Below are positions 7,135 to 15,320 of a DNA stretch of 18,188 nucleotides, in pieces (position 1 is the first letter of the stretch; every line of letters begins with the position of its first letter). Source of the DNA: Bacteroidales bacterium (GTDB lineage: Bacteria; Bacteroidota; Bacteroidia; Bacteroidales; Bacteroidaceae); NCBI GenBank assembly GCA_004558535.1, contig SFCP01000036.1, positions 1 through 18,188 on the forward strand. Reading direction: 5' to 3'. The position numbers and the translations under genes are program-made. Below the pieces are notes generated by a model. That model worked only from the letters and a program-made list of their open reading frames with translations. It was not told the origin of the DNA and made no database searches.

Positions 7135-7701
7135 ATGGACGAGAAATTAGAAGGACTCCAAACACACTATCGCCAAATCCTTGAGTTGCTGGGCGAAAAC
7201 CCCGAGCGTGAGGGACTGATGAAGACACCTGAACGCGTGGCCAAAGCCATGCAAAAACTAACCTGCGGCTACAACATGGACCCTGCAGCCGTGCTCAATT
7301 CGGCAAAGTTTCGCGAAGACTACAATCAGATGGTCATCGTGAAAGATATCAACTTCTACTCCCTGTGTGAACACCATATGCTGCCGTTTTATGGGAAAGC
7401 ACACGTGGCCTATATCCCCAATGGTTATATCACCGGCCTGTCCAAGATAGCCCGCGTGGTAGATATTTTCTCGCATCGCCTACAGGTGCAGGAACGCATG
7501 ACCATGCAAATCAAAGAATGTATACAGGAAGCCCTTCAGCCCAAAGGTGTGATGGTGGTCATCGAAGCCAAGCACCTGTGCATGCAAATGAGAGGCGTAG
7601 AAAAAGAAAACTCCATTACCACTACCAGCGATTTCTGTGGTGCCTTCAACCAAGCCAAGACTCGCGAGGAATTTCTGACGCTAATCAGTAAGCCGCGATA
7701 G
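7135..7701 (+). CDS. folE: GTP cyclohydrolase I
   Basis: This is a 188-residue GTP cyclohydrolase I (type IA), which turns GTP into 7,8-dihydroneopterin triphosphate at the start of folate and pterin synthesis. Zinc ligands are C78 and H81 in SLCEHHMLPF and C149 in KHLCM. Other signatures are the helix ERVAKAM, GLSKIARVVD, RLQVQERMTMQI and the closing ENSITTTSDFCGAF. The length is short but normal for bacterial enzymes with a trimmed N-terminus. The gene starts at ATG 7135, 34 bases after the SPOR gene, and probably shares its transcript. No partner folate genes are visible nearby. Confidence 0.97.
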   Translation: MDEKLEGLQTHYRQILELLGENPEREGLMKTPERVAKAMQKLTCGYNMDPAAVLNSAKFREDYNQMVIVKDINFYSLCEHHMLPFYGKAHVAYIPNGYITGLSKIARVVDIFSHRLQVQERMTMQIKECIQEALQPKGVMVVIEAKHLCMQMRGVEKENSITTTSDFCGAFNQAKTREEFLTLISKPR

Positions 7702-7756
7702 TTATCAAAGCAGAAATTACTGCAAAATTTATCTCTTGTAAAGAACCATCCGTACA

Positions 7757-7786
7757 CCATATATAATATGGAGCAGTACATGCTCC
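7757..7786 (+). promoter_or_regulatory. Two overlapping inverted repeats in the folE-rfbA gap
   Basis: CCATAT-ATA-ATATGG (7757-7771) overlaps GGAGCA-GTACA-TGCTCC (7770-7786), which runs into a C tract. The 103-base gap has no TAnnTTTG box. A TATAAT sits at 7762-7767, but no -35 lies at a good distance. The repeats could be mutually exclusive RNA hairpins or a protein site before rfbA. Nothing shows which. Confidence 0.35.
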
Positions 7787-7804
7787 CCCCCTTAAATCAG
7801 TCTT

Positions 7805-8683
7805 ATGAAAGGAATTGTTTTAGCCGGAGGCAGCGGAACGCGCCTTTATCCCATTACAAAGGGGATCAGTAAGCAACTTATCCCTATATTCGATAAACCG
7901 ATGGTATACTATCCCATATCGGTGTTGATGCTGGCCGGAATACGCGAAATTCTAATCATATCCACTCCGCAGGACCTGCCGGCTTTCAAGCGCCTACTGG
8001 GCAATGGCGCCGACTACGGCGTCAGCTTCACCTATGCCGAACAGCCCTCGCCGGACGGATTGGCGCAAGCCTTTATCATCGGCGAGGAGTTTATCGGTAA
8101 TGATTGCGCCTGTCTGGTTCTCGGTGATAATATCTTCCACGGCAGCGGTTTACGCCAAATGCTGACGGCTGCAGTGCAAATGGCCGAGAAAGAGAACAAA
8201 GCAACAGTCTTTGGTTATCGGGTAAACGACCCGGAGCGTTATGGCGTCGTGGAATTCGACAAACAGGGAAATTGTATCAGCATCGAGGAAAAACCCGAAA
8301 AGCCAAAGTCCAATTACGCGGTCGTGGGATTGTATTTCTATCCAAATAAGGTTGTGGAAATTGCAAAGACCATCCAACCGTCACAGCGCGGCGAATTGGA
8401 AATTACCACGGTGAACCAAGAATTCCTGCAACGCGGCGAACTCAAAGTGCAAACCTTGGGACGAGGCTTTGCATGGTTGGATACCGGTACGCACGACAGC
8501 CTAAGCGAAGCTTCCACCTTTATCGAGGTGATAGAAAAACGAACAGGCTTGAAGGTAGCCTGCTTAGAAGGTATCGCCTACAAGCAAAAATGGATCAGCC
8601 GCGAGAAACTCTGCGAATTGGCCCAACCCATGATAAAGAACCAATATGGCCGTTATCTGATGAAATTGGCCGAGGGAAATTAA
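7805..8683 (+). CDS. rfbA: Glucose-1-phosphate thymidylyltransferase
   Basis: This is a 292-residue RmlA-type nucleotidyltransferase that makes dTDP-glucose from dTTP and glucose 1-phosphate, the first step to dTDP-L-rhamnose and other deoxysugars for surface polysaccharides. It shows the nucleotide-binding GGSGTRLYPIT (8-18) with K23, the metal aspartates D108 (GDNIFHG) and D226 (WLDTGTH), and the substrate motif EEKPEKPKSNYAVVG. Length is typical of the tetrameric short form. The usual partners rfbB, rfbC and rfbD do not follow. Instead a large secreted protein begins 43 bases later, so this is either a stand-alone copy or one of several. It starts at ATG 7805, the only start giving the full MKGIVLAGG. 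Confidence 0.96.
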   Translation: MKGIVLAGGSGTRLYPITKGISKQLIPIFDKPMVYYPISVLMLAGIREILIISTPQDLPAFKRLLGNGADYGVSFTYAEQPSPDGLAQAFIIGEEFIGNDCACLVLGDNIFHGSGLRQMLTAAVQMAEKENKATVFGYRVNDPERYGVVEFDKQGNCISIEEKPEKPKSNYAVVGLYFYPNKVVEIAKTIQPSQRGELEITTVNQEFLQRGELKVQTLGRGFAWLDTGTHDSLSEASTFIEVIEKRTGLKVACLEGIAYKQKWISREKLCELAQPMIKNQYGRYLMKLAEGN

Positions 8684-8726
8684 GACAAAGACGCACTCCC
8701 CAGTTTTCGTACATTCAATACCAACA

Positions 8727-10664
8727 ATGACTTCGTCTTGGCAAATTACAGGTGCTCCGAAATGGCGATTATGCCTTGTGATGACGCTGTGGATGATGTG
8801 TGCTTTCCTCATGAAAGCACAATCCGATGGCGACATGACTGAAGTCTTTGTACCCGTGACCGACTGGAATGAACTGAAGGACGGCGAGCCCTGTCTGGTC
8901 GTTGCAACGGACTCCGTCTTTACAAACCAATGGGAAGGAGGCATGTATGCAATGTCCACCACCCTAAAAAAGGGAAAGTTTCTGGCACAGAAATGCGGTG
9001 AAGCCGACTGCGACAAAATCAAGAATCCTGCAAGCAACCTGCGCTGGAAAATAGTTCAAACCATCAATGGCCTGTACCTGCAATCCTACGTCACGGGCAA
9101 TTATATTTCGTCCGCAGGAGCAAGCACCTTACAGTTGCAACCTGACAGGGAAGACGCCTTGCTGTGGAAAGAAAGTTGGACAACAGACGGCCTTGTGATG
9201 CTCTACAGCCCGGCGTACGACAAATACTTGGGACTGAATGTAAGCAGCAACAGCGACTCCTACTTCTCATGCTATTCTCTCAGTGGACAGACGGCCATGC
9301 ACCTCCAGTTGTTCCACTTGGAGAAAGGGTACGTATCGGACAAAGGTGCTGAAATGCAGCCGGATGGTGCGCAGGTAGTGCTGCAGTCTGAAGATAATCT
9401 CCTGTCGCCCGACACCAATGGTGCAATGTCTGTCCGGAGTATACTACCCTTTGAAATGACCGACGGCAGCATTGCCAACGATGGCGGGCTACGCCCTTGG
9501 TCTTTCGTGGTATTGGATGAAAATCGCTTTATGCTGCAACTTTCGGATGCAGAGGGGCTGGATTACCAATTGCGCAGTAGCGGCATCCCTGTACCGTGGC
9601 GGATTATAAACGGATGTATAGCCACCGATGAACAAACGGCTCGCTTTCTGGTTTGCCACGAGGGACAGCCGGCGCTAATCACTGAAGCGGAACTTTTGGA
9701 CGAGATCTATCAGTCTGTGTCCTTTCGTACGATGGGCGAACCGGCTGGTTTCACCTATCCACAGGAGGGCTGCATCAAACTGACAGGCGCTTGGAGTGCA
9801 CTACGCATGGCCAACATAGAGTGGACTGGCATTCATTCCATAGACTGTTGCCAAATGATTTGGCCGCGCAATCCGCTGAATTTCACGGAACGTCCCACGG
9901 AGCGTCCCACATTCCTGTTTGTAAACAGGCAGGATATCAGCTATGTGCCCGAGAATTGGGATTTTGTAGTGGCATGCAGCCAAAATGGCGACAACGCCCT
10001 GCTAAGGGGAGGAATACTGCCCGACCGGCAACCCTTTGCGGTAGCTGCAGATTTCACCATTTCTGGGGACCAGTTGTACTACGAACGCAATTGCTACGCT
10101 GATGGCGGCTGGGAAACCATTTGCTTGCCATTCGACACAGAAGTACCACAAGGGCTTCTCGCTGAAACCCTGGTCGAGGCGAGCGACAATGAGCTTGTTT
10201 TCACCCCGACATCAACAATACCGGCCAACACACCGGCCCTGCTGTACGTATCACCTGACAGGGCGGACGACACCAAGCTGACATTCAGAGCCAATGCCGG
10301 CAGCATTGTCTCACACCCCGACTTTCCCACGCCTTTCAAGGGAAACTACCAGTCCATGTCGGTGACCGACGACAAGGAAGGCGTCTTTATGCTGAATGCC
10401 ACAGGCGACACCTTTGTCCGTGCGCTCTCTGGCAGCCACCTGTCGCCCTACAGGGCCTATCTTCTATTAAAAGAGGGTGATACAAGGGGCGTGCGGCATA
10501 CCACAACCCATATCTCCACAGCATCGGGCTCTGTCCACACGAACGCCGTCTATACCATGGATGGACGAAAGGTGCTTTTGACTGAAAACAAGGGTTGCAG
10601 GGAGGCGTTGCCGCCGGGCATATATATCATGGATGGGCGGAAATTCATTGTCAGCCGCCGATGA
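8727..10664 (+). CDS. Large secreted/surface protein with secretion-like C-terminal tail
   Basis: This 645-residue protein has no function I can name. The N-terminus (MTSSWQITGAPKWRLCLVM ... MKAQ) is a signal peptide with a long n-region. The mature part is beta-rich and built of Prevotella/Bacteroides-type segments: a first region (about 35-205) with repeated YLQSYVTGNYISS-like and YDKYLGLN-like blocks, and a later region with the characteristic YYERNCYADGGWETICLPFD and SPYRAYLLL. The last 45 residues (AVYTMDGRKV ... LPPGIYIMDGRKFIVSR) resemble the C-terminal sorting tails of type IX-secreted proteins, with the MDGRK block repeated twice. A short tandem TERPTERPT is present near residue 390. 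It lies 43 bases after rfbA and 36 before the HAD gene, so it is probably in that operon. Surface location is inferred. Confidence 0.75.
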   Translation: MTSSWQITGAPKWRLCLVMTLWMMCAFLMKAQSDGDMTEVFVPVTDWNELKDGEPCLVVATDSVFTNQWEGGMYAMSTTLKKGKFLAQKCGEADCDKIKNPASNLRWKIVQTINGLYLQSYVTGNYISSAGASTLQLQPDREDALLWKESWTTDGLVMLYSPAYDKYLGLNVSSNSDSYFSCYSLSGQTAMHLQLFHLEKGYVSDKGAEMQPDGAQVVLQSEDNLLSPDTNGAMSVRSILPFEMTDGSIANDGGLRPWSFVVLDENRFMLQLSDAEGLDYQLRSSGIPVPWRIINGCIATDEQTARFLVCHEGQPALITEAELLDEIYQSVSFRTMGEPAGFTYPQEGCIKLTGAWSALRMANIEWTGIHSIDCCQMIWPRNPLNFTERPTERPTFLFVNRQDISYVPENWDFVVACSQNGDNALLRGGILPDRQPFAVAADFTISGDQLYYERNCYADGGWETICLPFDTEVPQGLLAETLVEASDNELVFTPTSTIPANTPALLYVSPDRADDTKLTFRANAGSIVSHPDFPTPFKGNYQSMSVTDDKEGVFMLNATGDTFVRALSGSHLSPYRAYLLLKEGDTRGVRHTTTHISTASGSVHTNAVYTMDGRKVLLTENKGCREALPPGIYIMDGRKFIVSRR

Positions 10665-10700
10665 TCAACAAGATGTGTAATCTCTATAAATATATGAAAT

Positions 10701-11117
10701 ATGACGATTGCCGTAGATTTTGATGGAACTATCGTAGAAGACCGTTATCCGGAAATAGGCAGGGAACGGCCCTTCGCAGTTGCCACACTCAAACAGCTTA
10801 TTCAGGATGGACACCGACTGCTGCTCTGGTCGGTGCGTGAAGGATCCCGCTTGGAAGCCGCCGTCAAGTGGTGCGAAGAGCGCGGCGTGCGCTTCTTTGC
10901 GGTCAATCGCGACTACGATGATGACGAACTGACCGAGATGCGCCATTCGCGGAAGCTGAAAGCCGATATCTTCATTGACGACCGCAACGTCGGGGGCTTG
11001 CCGGACTGGGGCGTCATTTATCAGTTGATACAGCAACGGACTTCCCTCGAGGATTACTTGAGAGAAAGTTTACAAGGCACTGAAAGCAAGAAGAAAAAGC
11101 CCTGGTGGAAATTCTAA
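10701..11117 (+). CDS. Small HAD-family phosphatase-like protein
   Basis: This is a 138-residue HAD-fold protein without a cap domain. It has motif I VDFDGT (nucleophile D6, acid D8), motif II serine in LLWS (S44), a lysine-rich motif III (K85/K87 region) and motif IV in IFIDDRNVGG (D93, D94). It resembles the small Bacteroides HAD proteins of the BT0820 type, whose substrate is not established to my knowledge. The C-terminal KKKKPWWKF tail is basic and aromatic. It starts 36 bases after the secreted-protein gene and 148 bases before the NAD(P)HX repair gene, so co-transcription upstream is likely. A phosphatase on a small metabolite is the best guess. Confidence 0.85.
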   Translation: MTIAVDFDGTIVEDRYPEIGRERPFAVATLKQLIQDGHRLLLWSVREGSRLEAAVKWCEERGVRFFAVNRDYDDDELTEMRHSRKLKADIFIDDRNVGGLPDWGVIYQLIQQRTSLEDYLRESLQGTESKKKKPWWKF

Positions 11118-11130
11118 TCCGGCAATGGTT

Positions 11131-11184
11131 GTACGGCAGGCTGATGCAGCTGCATTTATCCTTCTGCTGCGGCAGGTTCCGTGC
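11131..11184 (+). other. Imperfect dyad between the HAD gene and nnr
   Basis: The 148-base gap before nnr contains a perfect 12-base palindrome ATGCAGCTGCAT (11144-11155). It sits in a larger imperfect dyad whose arms include GCAGC and GCTGC, and CGGCAGG is repeated directly. No -7 box was seen. It may be an RNA structure at the 3' end of the upstream transcript or a protein site. Confidence 0.3.
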
Positions 11185-11265
11185 TATCTCCCTATCGTCC
11201 GACCGAAACAAGAAAACACCTCTCTACAAGCCCACACACCCGCAAAAAAACTAAATAAAATTCCT

Positions 11266-12816
11266 ATGTTAATACCTTCGGCTCGCCAAATGGGCGAGCT
11301 TGACCAATATACCATAAAGCATGAGCCCATCTCCTCCACAGATTTGATGGAACGGGCAGCTACCGCCTTGGCACGCGAGATCCAGCGGCGCTTTTCCGTC
11401 GCGGTACCCATTATGGCCTTTGCCGGTCCCGGCAACAACGGAGGTGACACGCTGGCAGTAGCGCGCCTGCTGTCGCAAGCCGGTTACCACGTCAGTTGTT
11501 ACCTGTTCAATATCAACGGACGGCTCAGCGAAGACTGCATGTACCAAAAACAGCGGCTGCAGGCAGAGACCTCGGTCAGCTTCATAGAAGTGACCTCGCA
11601 GTTTGAAGCCCCGCAACTGACCTCTGACCACGTAGTTATTGACGGCCTTTTCGGGACGGGATTGAGCAAGCCCCTGAATGGCGGATTTGCCTCGTTGGTA
11701 AAGTTTATCAACGCCTCGCCCGCAACCATCGTATCTGTCGACATCCCCTCCGGACTGATGTGTGAGGACAATGCCTACAACGTCCGTGCCCACATTGTCC
11801 GTGCCCACCTCACGCTGACCTTTCAGTTGCCCAAACTCTCGCTCATTCTGCCCGACACCCAGGGATTTGTGGGCGAACTGAAAGTGCTGCCCATCGGTCT
11901 CCATCCCGATGGCATAGCCCGCATCGACACCCCCTACGCCATCATGGAGCCCCGGCAATTGCAGACCATACTGAAGCCCCGCGACCCGTTCGGACACAAG
12001 GGTACTTTCGGCAAAGCCTTGCTCGTAGCCGGTGCATACGGAATGGCCGGTGCCGCAGTGCTGGCAGCAAAAGCCTGCCTGCGCAGTGGGGTGGGGAAAG
12101 TGGTGGTTCACACGCCCGACAAGAACAACAACATCCTGCAAGTAGCAGTCCCCGAAGCCGTTCTGTCAGCCGATGCCGGCACTGACGTGCTGACAAAGGC
12201 ACTGCCCGCCGACCCATTCAACGCCGTAGCCATCGGCCCCGGCATCGGCACGGAGCATTGCACAGCACTGGCTTTCATCGAGCAGGTGCGCCACACCCGT
12301 GTACCCTTGGTCATCGATGCTGACGGACTAAACATTTTAGCCGATCACAAAGGCTGGATGCAACAGGTACCTGCCGGCTCCATCCTGACACCCCATCCAT
12401 TGGAAATGCGCCGCTTGGGCAATCGTAGTATCGACTCCTGGTCCACCCTGCACGAAGCGCTGGAAATGGCCGTCCGTCATCAGTGCTATTTTATACTGAA
12501 GGGCCACTACACCGCCATCTGTACGCCGCAAGGGAAAGTATGGTTCAATCCCACCGGCAACAGCGGCATGGCCACAGCCGGCAGCGGCGACGTGCTCACC
12601 GGCATCCTGCTGGCTCTCCTGGCACAGCGCTACACCGCCGAACAAGCCTGTCAGTTGGCCGTTTATATCCACGGCCTTGCCGGCGACATCGCAGCCAGCC
12701 AGTGGGGAGAAATCAGCCTTACGGCATCCGACTTGGTAGCCTGCCTACCCCGTGCATTCCGCGCACTCTCCTCCGATGCCGACCTGCCTTGCCCCTCCGC
12801 ACCATTCCTTGCATAG
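11266..12816 (+). CDS. nnr: Bifunctional NAD(P)HX epimerase / ADP-dependent dehydratase
   Basis: This 516-residue enzyme repairs hydrated NADH and NADPH. The N-terminal YjeF_N epimerase half (about 1-215) has ELDQYTI, FAGPGNNGGDTLAVAR (52-67) and DGLFGTGL. The C-terminal ribokinase-like dehydratase half (about 225-500) has FGHKGTFGKALLVAG, IGPGIGT, DADGLNIL, TPHPLEM and GSGDVLTG with catalytic D442. I chose ATG 11266 because it gives the usual MLIPSARQMGELDQYT; the open frame extends to 11125, but those 47 residues match nothing in the family. The glycine-rich loop reads GGDT rather than the more common GGDG. The short tail after 500 is non-conserved. The gene is followed by a DUF4831 gene after 55 bases, probably co-transcribed. 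Confidence 0.95.
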   Translation: MLIPSARQMGELDQYTIKHEPISSTDLMERAATALAREIQRRFSVAVPIMAFAGPGNNGGDTLAVARLLSQAGYHVSCYLFNINGRLSEDCMYQKQRLQAETSVSFIEVTSQFEAPQLTSDHVVIDGLFGTGLSKPLNGGFASLVKFINASPATIVSVDIPSGLMCEDNAYNVRAHIVRAHLTLTFQLPKLSLILPDTQGFVGELKVLPIGLHPDGIARIDTPYAIMEPRQLQTILKPRDPFGHKGTFGKALLVAGAYGMAGAAVLAAKACLRSGVGKVVVHTPDKNNNILQVAVPEAVLSADAGTDVLTKALPADPFNAVAIGPGIGTEHCTALAFIEQVRHTRVPLVIDADGLNILADHKGWMQQVPAGSILTPHPLEMRRLGNRSIDSWSTLHEALEMAVRHQCYFILKGHYTAICTPQGKVWFNPTGNSGMATAGSGDVLTGILLALLAQRYTAEQACQLAVYIHGLAGDIAASQWGEISLTASDLVACLPRAFRALSSDADLPCPSAPFLA

Positions 12817-12822
12817 CAACAG

Positions 12823-12837
12823 ACCTCACAGTGAGGT
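12823..12837 (+). other. Perfect 15-base inverted repeat after nnr
   Basis: ACCTCAC-A-GTGAGGT lies six bases after the nnr stop. Flanking ACAG and CTGT extend it with one bulged G. No T tract follows, so it is not a classic terminator. It could be an operator for the DUF4831 gene 35 bases on, or a transcript-stabilising stem. Confidence 0.45.
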
Positions 12838-12871
12838 GCTGTATCCCCCAAAAAGTCACATTCACACAATC

Positions 12872-13963
12872 ATGAAAAGAATACTATCCGTCATTTTAGC
12901 AGCAGGGACCGCTATTGCCTGCCTTGCCCAAACCGAAGTCAGCCCTTACCGTCCCGGCGTCACCCCCGAGGGCATCACCTATTTCCTGCCCCGAACCACC
13001 CTGCGCGTAGTGCTTCGGGTCACCTGCACGCAATTCACGCCGGGCGAATACGCACGCTATGCCGACCGTTTCCTGCGCCTCAAGGATGTAACGCTGGAGC
13101 CCCGAGAGGAATGGGCCATCACCTCCGCCACCATCGAAACATTCGGTCAGGCGGACCCCACAAGGGCCTACACCATCCGTCTCAACCCCAAATCGGCCGC
13201 CCCATTGGTCGGACTGGCTGACGACGGACGCCTCCTGTCCGTCAATGCCGCAGCTCCCGCAATAACCGAACCCACGCAGGCCACAGGTCCCACACCCGTG
13301 GGTCCCACGATAACCCTCGACCCCGCTGATTTCAAGACGCAGGAAATACTCGCTGCCGGTAGCACACTCAAGATGGCGGAACTCGCCGCCGCAGAAATCT
13401 TCGACATTCGCGAAAACCGCGGGCTGCTTGCCAAGGGACAGGCCGACTTCATGCCCAAGGACGGGGAGCAGCTGCGCCTCATGATGGAGGGACTCGACAA
13501 GCAGGAGCAGGGGTTGCTGTCTCTCTTTGTCGGGACAAAGCGTACCGACGAACGCACCCTTGTCGTGGACTACGTGCCCACAGCAGAAGTGACCGACCAT
13601 CTGCTCTTTCGCTTTTCGCGCCATTATGGGTTGGTAGACGCCGACGACCTCTCGGGCCGGCCGTACTATCTTCGCATAAAGGACCTACACAGCCTGCCCA
13701 CCGTGGAAACCGACCCCGCTGCTGCTGCAAAAAACCGGAAAACCGAAGCCGAGGACCTGCGCTACTGCGTACCCGGCAAGGCGCAAGTCACATTGTACGA
13801 TGACAGTGGCCAAGCCCTCTATGCCGTCAATGCCATGCTCTCCCAGTTAGGACGCATTGAGCACCTCGGCGGAGATTTGTTCAACAAGCGCTTCACCACG
13901 CACGTCCTCCTTTCACCCGTCACCGGAGGCATACAGCGCATCGACGGAGAGCCTGCCAAATAG
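12872..13963 (+). CDS. DUF4831 family exported protein
   Basis: This is a 363-residue protein of the DUF4831 type found in Bacteroidales; function unknown. The start at ATG 12872 gives MKRILSVILAAGTAIACLAQ, a clear signal peptide. The upstream open frame overlaps nnr and is not needed. The mature part has GVTPEGITYFLPRTTLRVV near its start, an alanine/proline/threonine-rich stretch around 125-150 with the repeated motif GPT, and a conserved tail YCVPGKAQVTLY ... QLGRIEHLGGDLFNKRFTTHVLLSP. No lipobox cysteine is present at the cleavage site, so a soluble periplasmic protein is likely. It is next to the NAD(P)HX repair gene, but nothing ties the two functionally. Family assignment is from memory of the conserved tail and N-terminus. 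Confidence 0.82.
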   Translation: MKRILSVILAAGTAIACLAQTEVSPYRPGVTPEGITYFLPRTTLRVVLRVTCTQFTPGEYARYADRFLRLKDVTLEPREEWAITSATIETFGQADPTRAYTIRLNPKSAAPLVGLADDGRLLSVNAAAPAITEPTQATGPTPVGPTITLDPADFKTQEILAAGSTLKMAELAAAEIFDIRENRGLLAKGQADFMPKDGEQLRLMMEGLDKQEQGLLSLFVGTKRTDERTLVVDYVPTAEVTDHLLFRFSRHYGLVDADDLSGRPYYLRIKDLHSLPTVETDPAAAAKNRKTEAEDLRYCVPGKAQVTLYDDSGQALYAVNAMLSQLGRIEHLGGDLFNKRFTTHVLLSPVTGGIQRIDGEPAK

Positions 13964-14107
13964 TTTCTGCAACACACCTTTCCGGTGACTCCCGCGGGGC
14001 AGCACATTACCCCGAAAATCACAGGCACTACCCTTATGGGGGGCAAGTACCGCGCTTCGTGTACCATGCAGGGCCGTTCCGCTCCGCAAAATACCCGAAA
14101 ATGGGGA

Positions 14108-14143
14108 GGGCAGGGTGCCCGATTATTCCGTAAATTTGCACCC
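14108..14143 (+). promoter_or_regulatory. Possible promoter with overlapping dyads for the di-iron/LuxR gene
   Basis: TAAATTTG (14131-14138) matches the -7 consensus. No -33 TTTG is present. Instead GGGCA-GGG-TGCCC (14108-14120) occupies that position, and GGGTGC (14113-14118) with GCACCC (14138-14143) form a second dyad that brackets the -7 box. A promoter lacking its -33 and carrying dyads is what one expects for activator- or auto-controlled transcription. The leader would be about 110 bases. Within it, the purine-rich AGGAGG-like run near 14200 is too far from the ATG to be its ribosome site. The rest of 13964-14257 shows nothing else I can name. Confidence 0.45.
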
Positions 14144-14257
14144 GGAAAGGAGAGAGGGGAGGGGAGCCCCCGCAACCTGCACCTTACCCGTCATCATCAT
14201 AGGAGGGGGAGGAAGTACCGCCCCGAGGGTGAAAGAAACAGATAACCGGAAAACACC

Positions 14258-15313
14258 ATGAGCAGAAACGACACCACAGCACAGCCCCTGCCCGAGACAC
14301 ACCGCCCCGCCTCGGGATACTACACACAGGACGACAGCATGAGCGGGATGATAAGTCACGACCCCGGCTTGCTCCAGATGATGTGCCGGTTTGGCATACC
14401 GCTCGGTGTCGGAGACCACACCGTAGCCGAAGTGTGCGAAGCGAGCAGCGTGGACGTATCCACATTTCTGGCCGTGGCCAATCATATCAGCGGCCACGCG
14501 CTGCCCGCACAGGCCGTCGCAGACATCTCCGTAGCAGCACTGACCGACTACCTGGGGCGTTCCCACGACTACTTTCTGCGCTATCGCCTGCCCTTCATCC
14601 GCCGCGAACTGCTCGAAGCCATGGACTGCTCGCCCGACAACCAGTTGGCCCCGCTCATTCTCCGGTTCTACGATGAATTCATGGCCGAAGTGCGCCGCCA
14701 CATGCAGCTCGAAGACCGGAAAGTATTCACCTATGTGCGCAGCCTGCTCCGTGGCGAACTATCCGCCGAATACACCATCTCGCGATTTGCACGCAGCCAT
14801 GTAGGTATGGACCGCAAGCTACAGGAGCTGAAGGACATTATCATCAGGTACTATCCCGCCGGCGGCGGGCGTACCGACAGTCTCAGTTCCGTGCTTCTCG
14901 ACATCTTCAACTGCGAGACCGACCTGCGGCAGCACTGCGAAGTGGAGGACCGGCTCTTCGTGCCCGCTGTGACCCGCCTCGAGGAACAATTGCGGCGGGA
15001 TCCGCCCGCAGCAGGCAGCGATGGAGAAGCTGCCGAAGCCGGAGACCCGCAGTCCGCCGGAAGCAGCCCACTGAGCGAACGCGAACGCGAAATCGTTGCC
15101 TGCGTCGTGCGTGGCGCCTCCAACAAGGAAATCGCCGCCCGCCTCTTCATCAGCGTCAACACCGTGCTGACACATCGCAAGAACATCTCGCGAAAGCTCA
15201 ATATCCACTCCGTCAGCGGACTCACCATTTACGCCATTGTTAACGGCTGGGTTAACCTCGACGAACTCAAAGGCGGCCTCGCCGGCGAGACCGGGAAAGA
15301 CCGGGGGAAATAA
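14258..15313 (+). CDS. RIC/YtfE-like di-iron domain fused to LuxR-type HTH regulator
   Basis: This 351-residue cytosolic protein has three parts. Residues about 27-80 resemble the ScdA/RIC N-terminal domain (HDPGLLQMMCRFGIPLG ... TVAEVC), but the usual CC pair is replaced by PLG. Residues about 95-240 form a hemerythrin-like bundle with H103, H148/E152, H181 and H226/E230. These spacings (45, 4, 29, 45, 4) nearly copy the iron ligands of E. coli YtfE (H84, H129, E133, H160, H204, E208, as I recall them). After a proline/alanine linker, residues 272-335 are a LuxR/GerE DNA-binding domain (LSEREREIVACVVRGASNKEIAARLFISVNTVLTHRKNISRKL, given here as its conserved pieces SEREREIV, SNKEIA and NTVLTHRKNI). 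It probably senses O2, NO or iron and controls transcription. Targets are unknown. It stands alone, with its own likely promoter. Confidence 0.88.
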   Translation: MSRNDTTAQPLPETHRPASGYYTQDDSMSGMISHDPGLLQMMCRFGIPLGVGDHTVAEVCEASSVDVSTFLAVANHISGHALPAQAVADISVAALTDYLGRSHDYFLRYRLPFIRRELLEAMDCSPDNQLAPLILRFYDEFMAEVRRHMQLEDRKVFTYVRSLLRGELSAEYTISRFARSHVGMDRKLQELKDIIIRYYPAGGGRTDSLSSVLLDIFNCETDLRQHCEVEDRLFVPAVTRLEEQLRRDPPAAGSDGEAAEAGDPQSAGSSPLSEREREIVACVVRGASNKEIAARLFISVNTVLTHRKNISRKLNIHSVSGLTIYAIVNGWVNLDELKGGLAGETGKDRGK

Positions 15314-15320
15314 GGAGCAA

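Noticed and set aside
11125..11265. Extension of nnr to the upstream ATG
   Set aside because: The 47 residues have no counterpart in the family and the internal ATG gives the standard N-terminus.
11269..12141. Minus-strand frame of 290 codons over nnr
   Set aside because: It mirrors the codon bias of nnr and has no recognisable protein features.
12752..12871. Upstream start for the DUF4831 gene overlapping nnr
   Set aside because: It would place 40 non-conserved residues before a clear signal peptide.
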